A stretch of 64,000 bases of DNA from Lentilactobacillus sunkii DSM 19904 (GTDB lineage Bacteria > Bacillota > Bacilli > Lactobacillales > Lactobacillaceae): positions 1 to 64,000 of the forward strand of contig NZ_AZEA01000002.1 in the NCBI RefSeq assembly GCF_001435575.1. Direction: 5' to 3'. The translations under genes were made by a program, and so were the position numbers. Below the pieces are notes generated by a model, which saw nothing but the letters and a program-made list of their open reading frames with translations, ran no database searches and had not been told where the DNA came from. Shown piece after piece: positions 43,371-52,759 of this stretch (position 1 is its first letter; each line of letters starts with the position of its first letter).

Positions 43371-45182
43371 TTATTTTTTGTAGCCAAAATCCGGAATGTT
43401 AGTCCACCGATTCTTCAGATAACGCACAACCATTTTTGGTTCACGGGAACGGGTAAAGATCCCCTTCTTGTTACCTTGAACCCGTTGAATCCCAAACTTG
43501 GTCTGGAAGTCCGCAAAGTTCCACAGCTGTTCGCCGACAAAGTGTGGAAATTCATCGAAGACTTTGCTGGTCATTCGATAATAATCTTCCTGGAACTCTT
43601 CGGAGAACGGCTCATCGTAATTACTATGAAGGCCGGGAATCGTGTCGGCACCATATTCGGTATACATAATCGGCTTATCTGGGAACTTTTCAGAATATTC
43701 TTTTAATTCGTTCCGGGTTGCTTTTTCGGCAGTCTCCAGGTCGCCGTTACCAACATACCAGCCGTAATAACGATTCAGTGCAATGACATCAACCAACGAA
43801 ACACAGTTATCGGTCTTAGGATTGGCCATCATGATACTTGTGTACGTGCATGGCCGTTGTTGAGGATCCAATTGACGGGCTTCATCGAATAACGGCTTGA
43901 AGTATTCATATGCCCCCTTGGAATAAGTTGCTGCCTCATTGGCAATTGACCACATTGCGACACAGGCGTGATTTTTATCTCGGTCGATGATTTCTTTAAT
44001 GACTTGTTTATGCGCATCGGCCGTCTTCAGCTTCGTCCAGGTATCATCTTGATAATCGTCACTTTCAAGCATCGAAACATCGAAGCCAAAGTTAACCAGC
44101 AGGCCGACAGCCGGGGTTTCATCGATGACCACAATTCCTTCACGGTCACATAAACGCATCATTTCTTCCGAATATGGATAGTGGGAAGTCCGAAATGAGT
44201 TGGCTCCCATGTCTTTCATCAAATGGATATCCAGTACATTGACCGGCTCATTAAACCCACGACCGTGGACGTAAGAATCCTCATGTTTGCCAAATCCTTT
44301 AAAGTAAAACGGCTGCCCATTGATCAAAAATTGGGCGTTCTTAACTTCAATTTTGCGGACACCAAATTCTTCCGTGTATGAATCAATCGCTTCACCGTTT
44401 CGAATTGCTTCAACCTTGGCGGTATACAAATATGCGTGACGAGGCTGCCACAAGTGCACGTCTTTGATTTGTAAGGTTTGATCCGTAGATTCGCCACTGA
44501 CAACCGGATGACCATCCTGGTCCAAGAGCGTGACTTTCACCTGATCAAAGTCACCAACAGTTGCGACTTTAACATGGACGTCAGCACTGCCGTTTTCCAA
44601 ATCAACGTCAGGCACCACAGTGATATCACTGATGTAGGCAGTCGGTGTTGAATAGATTTTGACGGGTCGTTGAAGGCCTGCGTAATTGAAAAAGTCAAAG
44701 TTTTCGTCAACGTGGCGGTGCTTGTGGCCTGCTTCATCAGTGGTCTCAGAATAATTTCCAACCGGAAGAGTCGAATAATCGAGAATGTTGCTCAACTTGA
44801 CCGTCAGGCGGTTATCACTGTCGTTAAGATATTGATTAATTTCAACTTCAAATGGTGTGAAGCCACCCTTATGATGGGTAATTTCATGGCCGTTGAGATA
44901 TACCCAGGCTTCATGAGTAGCTGAACCAAAGCGCAGAACCAAGCGTTGGGAACGCAGCGGCTTGGCAATATCAAAATGCGTTTCGTACCAGACAAAGCCG
45001 TTGTGTTCCCGAATTTTCTTTGAGGCCGTTTGATCATTAAATGATGCCGGAACAGCGATAACGTCGTCTGTTGGTAGTGGCTTTGCAGGATCAATGGGCG
45101 TTATTTCTTCATCGATCATAAATTTCCAAAGTCCTGATAGGTCTAAGAGCGTCCTGCTTGGTGTTGTGAGTGGGTATAGCAT
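43371..45182 (-). CDS. uidA: Beta-glucuronidase (GH2)
   Basis: 603 residues. Sugar-binding, immunoglobulin-like and TIM-barrel domains of GH2. Acid/base Glu416 in SIANEA and nucleophile Glu509 in YTEYGAD; GNKKG in the C-terminal part is the NxK motif that recognises the glucuronate carboxylate and separates GUS from beta-galactosidases. It would release glucuronic acid from conjugates in the cytosol. TTGGAGGAATTAA precedes ATG. Divergent from an AraC regulator; no glucuronate transporter is adjacent, though a GPH transporter lies 7.6 kb away. Confidence 0.93.
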   Translation of the reverse strand: MLYPLTTPSRTLLDLSGLWKFMIDEEITPIDPAKPLPTDDVIAVPASFNDQTASKKIREHNGFVWYETHFDIAKPLRSQRLVLRFGSATHEAWVYLNGHEITHHKGGFTPFEVEINQYLNDSDNRLTVKLSNILDYSTLPVGNYSETTDEAGHKHRHVDENFDFFNYAGLQRPVKIYSTPTAYISDITVVPDVDLENGSADVHVKVATVGDFDQVKVTLLDQDGHPVVSGESTDQTLQIKDVHLWQPRHAYLYTAKVEAIRNGEAIDSYTEEFGVRKIEVKNAQFLINGQPFYFKGFGKHEDSYVHGRGFNEPVNVLDIHLMKDMGANSFRTSHYPYSEEMMRLCDREGIVVIDETPAVGLLVNFGFDVSMLESDDYQDDTWTKLKTADAHKQVIKEIIDRDKNHACVAMWSIANEAATYSKGAYEYFKPLFDEARQLDPQQRPCTYTSIMMANPKTDNCVSLVDVIALNRYYGWYVGNGDLETAEKATRNELKEYSEKFPDKPIMYTEYGADTIPGLHSNYDEPFSEEFQEDYYRMTSKVFDEFPHFVGEQLWNFADFQTKFGIQRVQGNKKGIFTRSREPKMVVRYLKNRWTNIPDFGYKK

Positions 45183-45326
45183 AAATTAATTCCTCCAATC
45201 AATCATATTAATTGTCGATTTTCCTGTTTAATGTCCTCACTATAAGCTAAAATTTAAACAGATACTTGTCATATTTTTACTTTTATAGCATTTTAATGAC
45301 TTTTATGTAATCGCTAACAAAAGGAG

Positions 45327-46556
45327 TTGTTGCTTATCATCGTTGATTATCGTTCAATCGCTGGAATCATTCATTCGCTCACCAAGCTGGGGGTCTCCAT
45401 TTATGATTCGAGTGGCAAACCAGTTGGGCAATTTCAGGACAATCCAGTCGCCAGTTTTGAACGAGTCTCTCCCGTGGCAGAAATATTACGGGAAGTCAAA
45501 AATTTTCAGCAGACCGACTATTTATCGTACGTTGACCCGGCAAGGCTTTCCTATGTCGCTGTCAGGCTGTCGACACCGGCTGACGGTGCGGTTGTTGTGG
45601 GACCGTTCCTAACAAATTCACAAACAACAGATGAAATCAGCACCATCATGATTCAAAATTCTTTCAAAATCAGCGATCGCAATCAGCTGGAACAGTTTTA
45701 TCAAAGCCTGCCGATCCTGTCACCAGACCAGCTGACCGATGTGGGTGTTCTCCTGGTTAATCTTTTCATCAAGTCGCCGGTTAACGCCCAGCAGGGAGCA
45801 CAAATCACCCGGAGCATTCAACCAAGGGAGAAATCGGTGGTTGTCGTCAACTCGGAACATCGTAACCAAATTGAACAAAACTACTCGAATGAGGACAAAA
45901 TCACCCATGCAATTGCGACTGGCAACGAGGTGGCCGTCAATGAACTGAATCAAACCATGGGCAGACTCTTTGACTCTTTCTCCAATCGAATCCCCAATAA
46001 ACCGCTTCGTTCATCCAAAAATATTTGTTTCGTATTCAATACCATCTGCAGGATTGCTGCTCATAAGGGCGGTGTGCACCCAGTATATCTCGACGATATG
46101 TCTGAAAAGTACGCTCTGCTCATCGAACGGCAAATCTCAATAGCGGGCCTGCATAAGCTGGTCAACTCGATGACTGAAGATTACTGTCAACTGGTTCAAT
46201 CCACGTCAACGCCGGGCTTTTCCCCAATTGTTCGACGGGCAGCAGACTATGTCTTGCTTAATTTGGGCGATCCATTATCACTATCGGAGACCGCACAGGA
46301 GATCGGTGTCAATGCATCCTTTCTCTCCCGAAGATTTAAGAATGAAATCGGCATCACCTTCACTGATTACGTTAATTTAAAGCGGGTTCAACAGGCAAAA
46401 TATTTTCTGAGCAGCCAAACGTCAACCATCACCGATGTCGCATTAATGACGGGATTTTCAACCATCAATTATTTCACCAAAGTCTTTAAAAAAGTCACTG
46501 GTGAAACGCCAAAAGAATTTCGAATGAAAACGGCCGTCTCGCACGCTTCAAAGTAA
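45327..46556 (+). CDS. AraC family regulator, divergent from uidA
   Basis: About 409 residues. The C-terminal 100 residues hold two AraC helix-turn-helix motifs (SLSETAQEIGVNASFLSRRF and ITDVALMTGFSTINYFTKVF). The N-terminal 300 residues form a sensory domain I do not recognise, with a GAVVVGPFLT strand. No ATG is in frame at the start: AAGGAG (45321-45326) is followed by TTG-TTG-CTT-ATC, so the true first codon is uncertain and could be TTG 45327/45330 or a rare start nearby. Likely activator of uidA. Confidence 0.85.
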   Translation: MLLIIVDYRSIAGIIHSLTKLGVSIYDSSGKPVGQFQDNPVASFERVSPVAEILREVKNFQQTDYLSYVDPARLSYVAVRLSTPADGAVVVGPFLTNSQTTDEISTIMIQNSFKISDRNQLEQFYQSLPILSPDQLTDVGVLLVNLFIKSPVNAQQGAQITRSIQPREKSVVVVNSEHRNQIEQNYSNEDKITHAIATGNEVAVNELNQTMGRLFDSFSNRIPNKPLRSSKNICFVFNTICRIAAHKGGVHPVYLDDMSEKYALLIERQISIAGLHKLVNSMTEDYCQLVQSTSTPGFSPIVRRAADYVLLNLGDPLSLSETAQEIGVNASFLSRRFKNEIGITFTDYVNLKRVQQAKYFLSSQTSTITDVALMTGFSTINYFTKVFKKVTGETPKEFRMKTAVSHASK

Positions 46557-46596
46557 GGTATAATGGCGATAACAAACATTTTCTGGAGGCAATTAT

Positions 46597-49032
46597 ATGA
46601 AAATCAATCAGTTTGCATACGTTCCAACCAGCCATGACAAAATCGTCCAGGAACTCGCAGATATTCACTTTCTGACATCCAGAACAAAAAAGATGGCTGA
46701 CCCGGTTATGCTTTACCGGCAATTATTACTCAAGTTCTTCATTGAAAAGCAAAGTTTGGCAACCCGGGTCCAAAAAGTTTCCAACTTGATGGCAACACCA
46801 AAGCTCAACGCCTATGAATACACCACGAATTCCGATTCGGTCACAAAACTCGCCTTCTATAATGTCGGCCTCCAGTTATTGGGATTTGAAGTCGGTTTGG
46901 ACTTTGAACTCACCGATCCATTCAAGGCCATGAAGGAATATCGAATTCCAGCTGCCATCGTTGACGATACGCTGAACCGCAACCAAGTGATTGATGCATG
47001 GTACAAATTATTGAATACCCGCACCAAATTTGGCCAAACGCTGATCGATTATTTAGCCAGTCAAGGTTACTATCATCAATTCTTTGGAACCGATGATTTA
47101 AAACGGCCGTTAATCTTCAACGGCAAGTCTCAAGCAGTATTTGATACCAGTAAATTGATTCATGACGTCGTTTACGTTGAAGCCCCGCTGGATAACGATC
47201 ATGACGGTAAACGCGACCTCCTGAAAGCTGAAATAATCCGTCCGGCCGATACCGAAAACGGCTTAAAAGTTCCGATTGTCTTCACAGAAAGCCCATATGA
47301 TCAGGGAACCAATGACAAGCAGGCTGATGCACTGACCCATGATGTCAATCAAGAAAAAATCACCCGTAAGCAGCCCAACAATTTAACCTATGACGATATC
47401 AAAGTTGATTATGACAACTCAAACCTCCCTGCCCCACGGCAAGTCAAAGCGACCAGCAAAGTCGCTGAAGAATCGTTTGTCAAAACCTGGACTTACGCAT
47501 TAAATGATTACTTTCTGGCCCGCGGCTTCGCGGTAGTCTATTCTTCGGGCGTTGGGACAAAAGATTCTGACGGTGTTCGGACAACCGGAACCCCTGATGA
47601 AACACTGAGTGCCACTGCAATTATCGAATGGCTGCATGGCGATCGAACCGCGTTTACCAACCGGAACGATCAAGTCGGTATCAAGGCTTGGTGGTCAAAC
47701 GGCAGTGTCGGTATGACCGGCCGCTCATATCTTGGAACCCTTTCAACAGCCGCAGCGATGACCGGAGTTGATGGTTTGAAAACTGCCGTCGTCGAAGCCG
47801 GTATTTCCAATTACTACGACTACTACCGCGAAAACGGCTTGGTCGTTGCCCCTGGTGGATTCCAAGGTGAGGATGCCGACGTGCTCGGCGAGTTGACGTT
47901 CAGTCGTGAGCAGTCGGCTGCCGACTATCTCAAAATTAAGGACACATGGCTTGATCAGCTCAAAAAGCTGACCAACGGCCAGGATCGAACAACCGGCAGT
48001 TACAACAGTTTTTGGGACAACCGGAATTTGTTGAAGAATGTCAATATCAAAGCGGACATGCTGCTGGTTCACGGCCTCAACGACTGGAACGTCAAGCTGT
48101 CACACGTTTACAATCTTCGTCAAACTTTGAAGAATGAAAACATTACTCAAAAGTTGGTCCTCCATCAAGGCCAGCATGAATACTTAAATAACTTCCGTTC
48201 CGTTGATTTTACGGATATGGTCAATCTCTGGCTGACCAACAAGTTATTGGACGTCGATAACCAAGCCAATAAAATCCTGCCTGATGTTTTGGTTCAGGAT
48301 AATGCCGAACCGGAAACTTGGACAACTTACAAAGATTGGGGTGGTGACGCTAACGTCGAAACCATTTCATTGGACAATGGCCGCCTGACCAATCTCAACG
48401 AAAATCACGTATTCAGTGATAAATTGCCGGATGATCTATTCAAAGAATATATTGCCAACACCAAGAAATGGCAAAAAGCGTTGTTCACAAAGACTCACTC
48501 CAAGCTGAATAAACATGCCATTAAATTGGTTTCGGAACCGCTTGACCACGACATGACCGTTGACGGCCAGGTGAAGATTACTTTACGGGCAACCAGCAGC
48601 GCAGATCTTGGCCTACTGAGTGTCGCTTTGGTCGATTATGGCAATGCCCATCGGCTAACTGCCGTTCCCCAAGTCCTTTCCGCCCAAAAAATTCTTACCG
48701 GATACCACTGGCGAAAGGATGATCTAAAAGAATTTCTGCCTGAGAAAAAAGAAACGGCCTATAAGAAATTTACCGATGCGCATATGAACATGCAAAACCG
48801 GACCAATAATTATAAATCAGATGATCTCAAGCCAGGCCAGTATTATGATTTCACGATGCCTTTCCAGCCAACGTTCTGGCGTCTGCTTAAAGGGCATCAA
48901 CTTGGGATTATTATTTACGCAACCGACATGGATTACACAATCCGCAGTAACCAGGACATCTCGTACACGATTGATCTGGGTGCCTCAAAGATTGAGCTTC
49001 CGTTGCTTCCTACCGATGATAATCAACAGTAA
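46597..49032 (+). CDS. pepX: Xaa-Pro dipeptidyl-peptidase
   Basis: 811 residues, S15 family, cytosolic. Catalytic Ser377 in GMTGRSYLG, Asp in LNDWNVKLSH near 490 and His in HQGQHEY near 527; N-terminal helical dimerisation domain and C-terminal jelly roll as in lactobacillar PepX. It removes X-Pro dipeptides from peptides imported by Opp-type systems. CTGGAGG precedes ATG. The proline iminopeptidase follows after 44 nt. Confidence 0.95.
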   Translation: MKINQFAYVPTSHDKIVQELADIHFLTSRTKKMADPVMLYRQLLLKFFIEKQSLATRVQKVSNLMATPKLNAYEYTTNSDSVTKLAFYNVGLQLLGFEVGLDFELTDPFKAMKEYRIPAAIVDDTLNRNQVIDAWYKLLNTRTKFGQTLIDYLASQGYYHQFFGTDDLKRPLIFNGKSQAVFDTSKLIHDVVYVEAPLDNDHDGKRDLLKAEIIRPADTENGLKVPIVFTESPYDQGTNDKQADALTHDVNQEKITRKQPNNLTYDDIKVDYDNSNLPAPRQVKATSKVAEESFVKTWTYALNDYFLARGFAVVYSSGVGTKDSDGVRTTGTPDETLSATAIIEWLHGDRTAFTNRNDQVGIKAWWSNGSVGMTGRSYLGTLSTAAAMTGVDGLKTAVVEAGISNYYDYYRENGLVVAPGGFQGEDADVLGELTFSREQSAADYLKIKDTWLDQLKKLTNGQDRTTGSYNSFWDNRNLLKNVNIKADMLLVHGLNDWNVKLSHVYNLRQTLKNENITQKLVLHQGQHEYLNNFRSVDFTDMVNLWLTNKLLDVDNQANKILPDVLVQDNAEPETWTTYKDWGGDANVETISLDNGRLTNLNENHVFSDKLPDDLFKEYIANTKKWQKALFTKTHSKLNKHAIKLVSEPLDHDMTVDGQVKITLRATSSADLGLLSVALVDYGNAHRLTAVPQVLSAQKILTGYHWRKDDLKEFLPEKKETAYKKFTDAHMNMQNRTNNYKSDDLKPGQYYDFTMPFQPTFWRLLKGHQLGIIIYATDMDYTIRSNQDISYTIDLGASKIELPLLPTDDNQQ

Positions 49033-49076
49033 ATGTGATATGATTTTTATAAATACGAATAAGGATAGGTGATTTT

Positions 49077-49988
49077 ATGAAACAGGGAACAAAGATCATT
49101 ACTTTGGATAATGGCTATCACTTATGGACCAACACGCAAGGTACCGGTGACATTCATTTGTTGGCATTACACGGTGGCCCTGGTGGTGAACATGAATATT
49201 GGGAAGACGCTGCCAAGCAGTTAAAGAAACAAGGCTTGGACGTTCAGGTTACCATGTACGATCAATTGGGATCATGGTACTCAGACAGTCCTGACTTCAG
49301 CGATCCTAAGAACCGCAAGGACATTTTGAACTATGATTACTTCTTAAACGAAGTCGATGAAGTTCGCGACAAGCTCGGCTTGGATAACTTCTACCTCATC
49401 GGCCAATCATGGGGTGGTTTACTGGTTCAAGAATATGCAGCTAAATTCGGTCAGCACTTAAAGGGTGCCATCATTTCTTCAATGGTTGACCGGATCGACG
49501 ACTACACTGAGCATTTGGAACAAGTTCGTGAAAAAGCCTTGACCCCTGATCAAGTTGCCTACATGAAGGAATGCGAAGCCAAGAACGACTATGACAACGA
49601 CAAGTATCAATCATACGTTGATATCTTAAACAAGGGTTACATCGACCGTAAGCAGCCTTCAAAGCTGTCACATTTGATTGATGTTACCAACACCGATATC
49701 TACGGTGCCTTCCAAGGTGACAATGAATTCGTTGTGACTGGAAAGTTGGCTGAATGGAACTTCACTGATCAATTAAAGAACATTAAAGTGCCGACTTTGG
49801 TTACCTTTGGCGAACATGAAACCATGCCGATCGCAACTGGTAAACGGATGGCCAAGATGATTCCAAATGCCAAATTTGTATCAACTCCTGAAGGCGGTCA
49901 CCATCATATGATCGACAACCCGGATGTTTATTATGATCATCTGGCAACCTTTATCCGCGAAGTTGAATCTGATACTTTTAACAAATAA
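49077..49988 (+). CDS. pepI: Proline iminopeptidase
   Basis: 303 residues, alpha/beta hydrolase S33. HGGPGGEHEYW oxyanion motif, nucleophile in GQSWGGLLVQ near 113, His in EGGHHHMID near the end. It releases N-terminal proline, completing breakdown of the dipeptides produced by PepX; the pair forms a proline-peptide unit. AGGATAGGTG precedes ATG. Confidence 0.93.
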   Translation: MKQGTKIITLDNGYHLWTNTQGTGDIHLLALHGGPGGEHEYWEDAAKQLKKQGLDVQVTMYDQLGSWYSDSPDFSDPKNRKDILNYDYFLNEVDEVRDKLGLDNFYLIGQSWGGLLVQEYAAKFGQHLKGAIISSMVDRIDDYTEHLEQVREKALTPDQVAYMKECEAKNDYDNDKYQSYVDILNKGYIDRKQPSKLSHLIDVTNTDIYGAFQGDNEFVVTGKLAEWNFTDQLKNIKVPTLVTFGEHETMPIATGKRMAKMIPNAKFVSTPEGGHHHMIDNPDVYYDHLATFIREVESDTFNK

Positions 49989-50006
49989 TATGTACCGGTA
50001 AAATTC

Positions 50007-50056
50007 AAGAAGCAGGCACGATGAACGGCAATTGTTCATCGTACCTGCTTCTTTTT
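50007..50056 (+). terminator. Terminator after pepI
   Basis: Twenty-bp stem with one mismatch, AAGAAGCAGG-ACGATGAAC and complement, then TTTTT. Confidence 0.9.
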
Positions 50057-50077
50057 GGTTATTCAAGGGTAAAAAAA

Positions 50078-50105
50078 GGAACTGTCAAATATTGCTTTGA
50101 CAGTC
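50078..50105 (-). terminator. Terminator of the lacI gene
   Basis: GGA-CTGTCAAA / TTTGACAG-TCC stem, then CTTTTTTT on the minus strand. Confidence 0.85.
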
Positions 50106-50112
50106 CAAATGA

Positions 50113-51099
50113 TTACAGACTACTCTCACGCTGAATTAACTTTGTCCCAACAATCACCAACTTGGGAATCAGAGATTGATCTTTGGGGTGGTCAAAAAGC
50201 ATCTGTAAAGCCTGTTCAACCATTGACTCATTGTGAACCCTAATCGTTGAAAGAGCCGGTTGCGTATACTTTGCGATGTCAATATCATCAGTCCCGACCA
50301 GGCTGACTCGTTGAGGAACCTTGATTTTACTTTGCTTTAATGCGCGTAATGCACCTATCGCCATAGAATCATCCCATACCAGGAAAACATGCGGCAAGTT
50401 GTCACCGCAAGCTTCGATTGCCTGATTCATGAGATCAAATCCGGCTTCAGGACCATAAGAGCCACAAAAGATTCGATCTTTGGAATAAATTCCCCCGCGT
50501 CTCAAGTGTTTTAAAACTGCTCGCGTCCACGGATCGTCCAAGCCGTCACTGTCTTTGACGTTTTCATGTCTAGCAAGAATGCCAATGTCGTCCTGGCCGG
50601 TTTTCCGAAAATGATCGATCGCTTGGGCAACCGGCGTGTCCAGGTCGGAGATAATGCTGTCAATCCCGCTGGAAAACAAGTTCTCCCCAACGGAAACAAC
50701 CGGAACCTCACTATCGATCAGATACTGAATCTGCTGGTCGGTAAAATGCCCCAACGCAAGAATCCCGTCAAATCCGGATAACCTTGGCTGAGTATTGCTC
50801 TTAAAAACCACTGTCTGAGCAGTGATCCCCATTGAGGTGGCGACTGTTTCGATCATTGAACGAAGAGCTTGGTAATGGTAATCACTTTTAGCACGAAATA
50901 TTTCAATCGATGAAATGATTGCATACCGCTGCGGTGATTGACTGGATTTTCTGCGATATTTGAGAAGTTTGGCCACCCCAAGGACCCGTTGTCTGGTCGT
51001 CTCGGATACAGACAGCGTTGTGTCATTATTCAAAATTTTGGAGACGGTTGAAATTGAAACCCCAGCTGTATCAGCAACATCTTGTAATTTTACCATCAT
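50113..51099 (-). CDS. LacI family transcriptional regulator
   Basis: 328 residues. HTH KLQDVADTAGVSISTVSKIL, hinge with LKYRRK, then a periplasmic-binding-protein-like effector domain (FDGILALGHF, DIGILARHEN). GAGGGGG lies 6 nt before the first of two ATGs. Neighbouring MFS and GPH transporter genes are possible targets; both have sugar or metabolite transport roles. Confidence 0.9.
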   Translation of the reverse strand: MMVKLQDVADTAGVSISTVSKILNNDTTLSVSETTRQRVLGVAKLLKYRRKSSQSPQRYAIISSIEIFRAKSDYHYQALRSMIETVATSMGITAQTVVFKSNTQPRLSGFDGILALGHFTDQQIQYLIDSEVPVVSVGENLFSSGIDSIISDLDTPVAQAIDHFRKTGQDDIGILARHENVKDSDGLDDPWTRAVLKHLRRGGIYSKDRIFCGSYGPEAGFDLMNQAIEACGDNLPHVFLVWDDSMAIGALRALKQSKIKVPQRVSLVGTDDIDIAKYTQPALSTIRVHNESMVEQALQMLFDHPKDQSLIPKLVIVGTKLIQRESSL

Positions 51100-51146
51100 T
51101 TTTATCCCCCTCGAATGATTTCAAAATGATAACGATAGATGCATTC

Positions 51147-52304
51147 TCAATGCGAAAGTTTGAATGCATGAACCAATTCCCACGCTGCAAGCACCGTTAG
51201 CAAAATTCCAAATCGTAAGAACAATATGCGGGCATCATTGCTTGAATCAATGACTTTGTCGACATACGGACATAAGAAATTTGCCATATTTGAGCCAATT
51301 AGTAAGACCGTTGATGCGCCATTTGAATAACGTGGCGGCATTGTTGACAAGGCCCGTGAAAAAATAGCAGGAACATATAATCCAAAACAGTAGCCGATAA
51401 TGAAGATTCCCAAGAATGCTGAAAAGACAGAGCTTGCTCCAGACAATATGTACATTGCGGTAAACATCAGTCCCACGCTTACAAAGAGTGTGTATTGCCT
51501 GGTGATCTTCACAAGTGGTCCATACATCAGACCGCCAAAGATTGTTCCCACCGACATGACGACAACTGACAAGGATCCCATTGACGCATTGCCAATCCCG
51601 CTATCAGCAATAAATGACGGTGATTTAATATTGATTGTCATATACGCCAGCATCAATACAAACAACAAAACAAAGTAGTACCCGAATTTCTTCAGGCCTG
51701 AATTCGATAGCTTTCCGGCAACTGTGTCATCGGTCTGACCCTTTTTGAAATTCACATTAGGCGTATACATCATATCCAATATAAAGATCGGGACACTGAT
51801 CAAATAAATCAAGAATGCCATGCGCCAATTGAAAGCCATCAAGATGAGGCTGACCAGGAGTGCTCCGGTTGTCGCACCAATCCCTTGAAAAGTATTCTGA
51901 TAACCAAGCAGCTTTTCTCGGAGCGATCCGTTATATAGAAAATCTATCATGCTGACGGCCAATGAATTGAACAAACCAATTCCCGCCCCCAGCAACGCCC
52001 GTGAAAAGAGCAGGAATGTGATTGATGGTGAAACCAGCGACATCACTGTAGATATGATGACCAGAGACAATCCGACCAAAGTGATCTTTCGGGTCTCGAT
52101 GATTGAATCCAAAAATTTGCTGACAATCACAAAGATTGCCATTGTGATGGATGGAATTGTCACGGTTAATTCAATCGTCGCTCTTGAAACGTTTGGAAAT
52201 TCGGCTGCAATTTCCGGAATTGTGGCTGCAGTTGCACCAATCGACATCGTTAACAGTGAAAGACACAAGATCGAAAGGACTGTTAATTTATTTTCTACCC
52301 TCAT
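51147..52304 (-). CDS. MFS transporter
   Basis: 385 residues from ATG 52304 (AAAGG about 9 nt upstream); longer in-frame starts at 52367 or 52322 lack a clear site. About 12 membrane spans. The first repeat has IPEIAAEFPNVS and, after span 4, ALLGAGIGLFNSLAVSMI. It resembles drug or metabolite efflux pumps more than sugar symporters; no substrate can be named. Confidence 0.8.
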   Translation of the reverse strand: MRVENKLTVLSILCLSLLTMSIGATAATIPEIAAEFPNVSRATIELTVTIPSITMAIFVIVSKFLDSIIETRKITLVGLSLVIISTVMSLVSPSITFLLFSRALLGAGIGLFNSLAVSMIDFLYNGSLREKLLGYQNTFQGIGATTGALLVSLILMAFNWRMAFLIYLISVPIFILDMMYTPNVNFKKGQTDDTVAGKLSNSGLKKFGYYFVLLFVLMLAYMTINIKSPSFIADSGIGNASMGSLSVVVMSVGTIFGGLMYGPLVKITRQYTLFVSVGLMFTAMYILSGASSVFSAFLGIFIIGYCFGLYVPAIFSRALSTMPPRYSNGASTVLLIGSNMANFLCPYVDKVIDSSNDARILFLRFGILLTVLAAWELVHAFKLSH

Positions 52305-52665
52305 GGTTGTTTTACCTTTCATTTTTAATACCTGAATACAACAATATTGCGAAATTAAAATGTTCATTGAATTAAATTAGTCTGGCTGAATATTGGACAT
52401 CTGGCCCTATCAACCGTTTTCGCTCACAAATCATGATTCATTCTACTATGGGAATAATCATAGTCAATGCTTTTAGTAAAACTTATTTAATTTTTGCCCA
52501 CAATTTTTAGATAGTAATTATTTTTTCTCATTTATTAGCCATAATATATGCATATATTGCTTTCAAAACGCTTGTGGCAACAATATTAATCTATTTGCCA
52601 TTCTTTTTACTAAAATGCTGTAAAAACTCATTGACTTCTCAAAGAAAAAGAAGTTAAATAATACC
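52305..52665. other. AT-rich divergent intergenic region
   Basis: Between the MFS gene and the cre sites. Very AT-rich around 52480-52560 with runs of T. One near-cre sequence (TTCAAAACGCTTGTGG, about 52562-52577) was seen. No coding region is recognised. Confidence 0.5.
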
Positions 52666-52699
52666 TGTAAGCGGTTACGTAACCCTGCGAACGTTTTCA
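52666..52699. promoter_or_regulatory. Two cre-like sites before the GPH transporter
   Basis: TGTAAGCGGTTACG (52666-52679) matches the CcpA cre consensus at 13 of 14 positions; TGCGAACGTTTTCA (52686-52699) is a second site on the other strand with one mismatch. Carbon catabolite control of the downstream gene is likely. Confidence 0.65.
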
Positions 52700-52759
52700 T
52701 CACATACATTGATTAACGAGAAATTTCTCAATTTTCTCAACTTTAAGGAGGAAAGCATT

